The notes under the pieces are model-generated. The model was not told the DNA's origin and did not search any database. It saw only the letters and a program-made list of their open reading frames with translations. The position numbers were made by a program, and so were the translations under genes. Below are positions 7,750 through 10,201 of a stretch of 10,201 nucleotides of DNA, in pieces (position 1 is the stretch's first letter; each line of letters opens with the position of its first letter). Origin of the DNA: Bacteroidota bacterium. GTDB taxonomy: Bacteria; Bacteroidota; Bacteroidia; JACCXN01. The stretch lies in the NCBI GenBank assembly GCA_947462515.1, contig CANHPJ010000033.1, forward strand, positions 1 to 10,201. The letters run 5' to 3'.

Positions 7750-7782
7750 CAAAGTTAAATTATTTTATTTTATGCCCTGCAA
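7750..7782 (-). promoter_or_regulatory. Candidate Bacteroidota-type promoter for yajQ
   Basis: On the minus strand, TAACTTTG at 7757-7750 is a perfect match to the Bacteroidota -7 consensus TAnnTTTG. A TTG at 7782-7780 could be the -33 element, with a 22-base spacer, at the long end of what is usual. Transcription would start about 5-8 bases further on, giving a leader of about 20 bases before the yajQ ATG at 7721. Confidence 0.5.
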
Positions 7783-7863
7783 TCAATAGATTACTTTATT
7801 TGATAGACTCTTACTTACCAAGAAAAACAACAAACAATCCAAACATCTTCTTTTAACTTGATT

Positions 7864-7877
7864 TGATTTATAAATCA
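7864..7877. repeat. 14-base perfect palindrome, TGATTTATAAATCA
   Basis: The sequence equals its own reverse complement over 14 bases with no spacer, so it could be a dimeric regulator site. It is made almost wholly of A and T in an AT-rich region, so chance is a real alternative. Confidence 0.4.
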
Positions 7878-7973
7878 TTTTGTTTTTCGAATAACTCATT
7901 TCCAATAGATTTTATAGGTAGACATTTCCCATATAGCAAGGAGCTCAATAAAAACAAGAAAAACTATCCGATT

Positions 7974-7996
7974 GAAATAGACTACAATTCTATTTC
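7974..7996. repeat. Short inverted repeat (8-base arms, 7-base loop)
   Basis: GAAATAGA at 7974-7981 pairs with TCTATTTC at 7989-7996. It lies between the divergent genes and is followed on the plus strand by TTGATTTT, so it could be a weak terminator or a site for a regulator. The stem has only two G-C pairs, so stability is low. Confidence 0.35.
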
Positions 7997-8070
7997 TTGA
8001 TTTTATAATTTGAAGTAATTAACGAAATTGACTTTTCAGATGGATTCTTAAAAATTAGACCAAAAAGAAA

Positions 8071-8096
8071 TGACTTATTGTCACTTGGCACTGACA
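8071..8096. promoter_or_regulatory. TGAC/GTCA repeat cluster upstream of groES, possible activator site
   Basis: Three half-sites stand close together: TGAC at 8071-8074, GTCA at 8080-8083 and TGAC at 8092-8095. The first two form the 13-base palindrome TGACTTATTGTCA. The second and third form TGTCA, 8 bases, TGACA (8079-8096). The cluster lies 118-143 bases upstream of the groES ATG and about 50 bases upstream of the sigma-54-like element, a reasonable distance for an enhancer or repressor site. The binding protein is unknown. Confidence 0.45.
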
Positions 8097-8146
8097 GGAA
8101 AATCCACAAATAATGAAATTATGTCCTAATTAAAATGAAAAAATGA

Positions 8147-8163
8147 TTTGGCATAAAATATGA
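8147..8163 (+). promoter_or_regulatory. Candidate groESL promoter with sigma-54-like -24/-12 spacing
   Basis: TTTGGCATAAAATATGA contains GG at 8150-8151, a 10-base spacer and GA at 8162-8163. Sigma-54 promoters have TGGCA at -24 and TTGC at -12 with 10 bases between the GG and GC, so the -24 box is good and the -12 box has A in place of C. Transcription would begin near 8174, giving a leader of about 40 bases before groES. No good TAnnTTTG element was found upstream of groES on the plus strand. The call is tentative. Confidence 0.4.
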
Positions 8164-8213
8164 CTAGATGTTCTCGTCAAAATAAAATTGTTTAACCCTT
8201 AATATCAATTAAA

Positions 8214-8492
8214 ATGTCAAGCACAAAAATTACACCTCTAGCAGACAGAGTTCTTGTAGAAGTAGCTCCTGCAGAAGAAAGAACAGCAAGTGGAATTATT
8301 ATTCCTGATACTGCGAAAGAAAAACCACAAAAAGGGAAAGTTATTGCAGTTGGTAACGGAAAAAAAGACGAGCCTCTTACAGTTAAAGTTGGTGACGAGG
8401 TTCTTTATGGAAAATATGCTGGAACTGAAATCACAGTTGAAGGCAAAGAATATTTGATCATGCGTGAATCAGATATTTTCGCAATAGTTTAA
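8214..8492 (+). CDS. groES: Co-chaperonin GroES (10 kDa chaperonin)
   Basis: GroES forms the seven-subunit lid that caps GroEL and closes the folding chamber in the cytoplasm. The protein is 92 residues, a normal length. It starts MSSTKITPLADRVLVE, with the family pattern PLxDRVLV at 8-15. The mobile loop that docks onto GroEL spans about 17-33, with the hydrophobic contact residues III at 28-30 in ASGIIIPD. The PQKGKVIAVGNG segment at 38-49 and GDEVLYGKYAGTEI at 60-73 complete the beta barrel. The ATG is preceded by an AT-rich leader without a Shine-Dalgarno sequence, as is usual in this phylum. groEL follows after 41 bases on the same strand, so the two are co-transcribed. Confidence 0.97.
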   Translation: MSSTKITPLADRVLVEVAPAEERTASGIIIPDTAKEKPQKGKVIAVGNGKKDEPLTVKVGDEVLYGKYAGTEITVEGKEYLIMRESDIFAIV

Positions 8493-8533
8493 TTAGTTAT
8501 TTAAAAAAACAAACATTTAATTTAAAATTAAAA

Positions 8534-10174
8534 ATGGCAAAAGAAATCACATTTAACCTAGAAGCTCGTGATGCTTTAAAAAGAGGAGTTGACAAATTAG
8601 CTAACGCTGTTAAAGTAACCCTCGGACCAAAAGGAAGAAACGTTATTATTGACAAAAAATTTGGCGCACCAACAATTACTAAAGATGGTGTTTCAGTTGC
8701 TAAAGAAATAGAACTGAAAGATGCAGTTGAAAACATGGGTGCTCAAATGTTAAAAGAAGTTGCTTCTAAAACTGCTGACATTGCCGGTGATGGAACAACT
8801 ACTGCTACAGTTTTAGCTCAAGCTATCGTAACAGCTGGTTTAAAAAACGTTGCTGCAGGAGCTAACCCAATGGATTTAAAAAGAGGTATTGACAAAGCTG
8901 TTGAAGCTGTTATTGCCAACTTAAGAACTCAATCTCAATCTGTTGGTGATGATATTAGTAAAATTGAACAAGTAGCTACTATCTCTGCTAACAGCGACAA
9001 TACCATCGGTAAACTTATTGCTGAGGCAATGGCTAAAGTAAAAAAAGAAGGTGTTATTACTGTTGAAGAAGCAAAAGGAACTGAAACTACTGTTGAAGTA
9101 GTTGAAGGTATGCAATTTGACAGAGGTTATATATCGCCTTACTTTGTTACCAATGCTGACAAAATGGAAGCTATATTAGAGAATCCTTATATCCTTATCA
9201 CCGACAAGAAAATCTCTTCAATGAAAGACCTTCTTCCTATTTTGGAGAAAGCAGTTCAAACTGGTCGTCCTTTATTGATCATTTCCGAAGATATCGATGG
9301 TGAAGCTTTAGCTACTTTAGTTGTTAATAAAATTCGTGGTTCTTTAAAAATTGCTGCTGTTAAAGCTCCAGGTTTTGGCGACAGAAGAAAAGCAATGTTG
9401 GAAGACATTGCCATTTTAACTGGTGCTACTGTTATATCTGAAGAACAAGGGTTTAAATTGGAAAGTGCTGAACTTTCTTATTTAGGTCAAGCTGAAAAAA
9501 TCAGCATCGATAAAGACAATACAACTATAGTTGGTGGTTCTGGACAAAAAGAAAACATCACTAGTCGTGTTAATCAAATCAAAGCTCAAATTGAATCTAC
9601 TACTTCCGATTACGATAAAGAAAAATTACAAGAGCGCTTAGCTAAATTAGCTGGTGGTGTTGCAGTTCTTTATGTTGGTGCTGCTACCGAAGTAGAAATG
9701 AAAGAGAAAAAAGACAGAGTTGATGATGCTTTACATGCTACAAGAGCGGCTGTTGAAGAGGGAATCATACCAGGTGGTGGAATCGGTTATATCAGAGCTA
9801 TCGAAAGCCTTGAAAACCTAAAAGGAATCAACGAAGACGAAACTACGGGAATTCAAATCATAAAACGTGCTATTGAAGAGCCTCTTCGTCAAATCGTTGC
9901 TAATGCAGGTGGTGAAGGATCAATCGTTGTTCAAAAAGTAAAAGAAGGCAAAGCTGACTTCGGTTACAACGCAAGAACTGAGAAATACGAAAACCTTTTA
10001 GCTGCAGGTGTTATCGATCCAACTAAAGTTGCTCGTGTTGCGCTAGAGAATGCTGCTTCAATTGCAGGGATGCTTTTAACAACTGAGTGTGTTTTAGCTG
10101 ACGAAAAAGAAGAAGCTTCTGCTGGAATGCCAGGTGGTATGCCAGGAATGGGCGGAATGGGTGGAATGATGTAA
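8534..10174 (+). CDS. groEL: Chaperonin GroEL (60 kDa chaperonin)
   Basis: GroEL forms the double-ring ATP-driven folding chamber. The protein is complete at 546 residues and ends in the usual Gly-Met-rich tail (from about 531, GMPGGMPGMGG). In order: equatorial domain at about 1-135 and 408-525, intermediate domain in two parts flanking the apical domain (about 190-375). ATP-site motifs are intact: LGPKGRN at 30-36, GDGTTT at 85-90 with D86, and the catalytic aspartate D398 in DRVDDALHAT. GGGIGYIRA lies at 414-422. Codon choice appears to favour a narrower set (GCT, GTT, GGT) than the dcw genes, fitting a very highly expressed gene. The stop at 10172-10174 is followed by only 27 bases, so any terminator is outside the window. 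Confidence 0.98.
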   Translation: MAKEITFNLEARDALKRGVDKLANAVKVTLGPKGRNVIIDKKFGAPTITKDGVSVAKEIELKDAVENMGAQMLKEVASKTADIAGDGTTTATVLAQAIVTAGLKNVAAGANPMDLKRGIDKAVEAVIANLRTQSQSVGDDISKIEQVATISANSDNTIGKLIAEAMAKVKKEGVITVEEAKGTETTVEVVEGMQFDRGYISPYFVTNADKMEAILENPYILITDKKISSMKDLLPILEKAVQTGRPLLIISEDIDGEALATLVVNKIRGSLKIAAVKAPGFGDRRKAMLEDIAILTGATVISEEQGFKLESAELSYLGQAEKISIDKDNTTIVGGSGQKENITSRVNQIKAQIESTTSDYDKEKLQERLAKLAGGVAVLYVGAATEVEMKEKKDRVDDALHATRAAVEEGIIPGGGIGYIRAIESLENLKGINEDETTGIQIIKRAIEEPLRQIVANAGGEGSIVVQKVKEGKADFGYNARTEKYENLLAAGVIDPTKVARVALENAASIAGMLLTTECVLADEKEEASAGMPGGMPGMGGMGGMM

Positions 10175-10201
10175 AATCAAACGCTAAATAAAATAAAAAA
10201 A

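Larger units (their letters stand above)
7722..8213. other. Divergent intergenic region between yajQ and groES
   Basis: These 492 bases hold no convincing coding sequence. The longest plus-strand ATG reading I traced near groES is 19 codons (8070-8129), with no support. The region is very AT-rich. It carries the yajQ promoter candidate at its left end, a 14-base palindrome (7864-7877), a short hairpin (7974-7996), a TGAC/GTCA repeat cluster (8071-8096), and a sigma-54-like element (8147-8163) ahead of groES. No CIRCE-type operator (TTAGCACTC with its inverted copy) was seen. The space is long for two divergent promoters, and the middle (about 7880-8070) is unexplained. Confidence 0.7.

Noticed and set aside
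8084..8100. Second TTGGCAC sequence (8085-8091) as a sigma-54 -24 box
   Set aside because: The bases at the expected -12 position read GGAA rather than TTGC, and the spacing to groES would be longer. The 8147-8163 element fits better.
8070..8129. 19-codon plus-strand reading frame upstream of groES
   Set aside because: It is very short, has no ribosome-binding signal, and would start upstream of the proposed groES promoter. No support as a leader peptide.
8516..8532. AT-only inverted repeat (TTTAATTT, one base, AAATTAAA) just before groEL
   Set aside because: The one-base centre cannot form a normal hairpin loop, and A/T-only repeats arise easily by chance in such spacers.
8497..9115. Minus-strand open frames opposite groEL (8497-8736 and 8921-9115)
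   Set aside because: They are antisense to intact groEL and give Ser/Phe/Asn-rich products with no domain, as expected for shadows of its codon bias.

Overview
The window looks like chromosomal DNA from a member of the Bacteroidota. It is AT-rich, start codons have no clear Shine-Dalgarno sequence, and the only good promoter match is of the Bacteroidota type (TAnnTTTG). The division and cell-wall (dcw) cluster runs mraZ, rsmH, ftsL-like, ftsI, murE, mraY, with murE directly followed by mraY and no murF between them, which is the usual arrangement in this phylum. The class within the phylum cannot be settled from the sequence.

Region 1 (1-5766, minus strand) is the start of the dcw operon, read right to left: mraZ, rsmH, a small FtsL-like gene, a PASTA-tailed class B penicillin-binding protein (ftsI), murE (meso-diaminopimelate type by motif), and the first 141 codons of mraY, which runs off the left edge. 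Genes are adjacent or overlapping by a few bases, so one transcript is likely. Upstream of mraZ (5805-5849) is a phased GTGG repeat array that looks like the MraZ-binding operator. A strong hairpin terminator at 5892-5929 separates the operon from the genes upstream.

Region 2 (5991-7721, minus strand) holds a likely three-gene unit: yajQ (DUF520 nucleotide-binding protein), a group II truncated haemoglobin, and a secreted or periplasmic DUF3108 protein. A good promoter candidate lies just upstream of yajQ.

Region 3 (7722-8213) is a 492-base divergent intergenic stretch without a convincing gene. It holds the yajQ promoter, two inverted repeats, and near its right end a TGAC/GTCA repeat cluster followed by a sigma-54-like -24/-12 element before groES.

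Region 4 (8214-10174, plus strand) is a complete groES-groEL chaperonin operon. No CIRCE (HrcA) operator was seen upstream.

Overall this is a core, housekeeping region. I see no mobile element, CRISPR array, RNA gene, defence system or undescribed multi-gene system. The items most worth checking are regulatory: the groESL upstream region and the mraZ operator.
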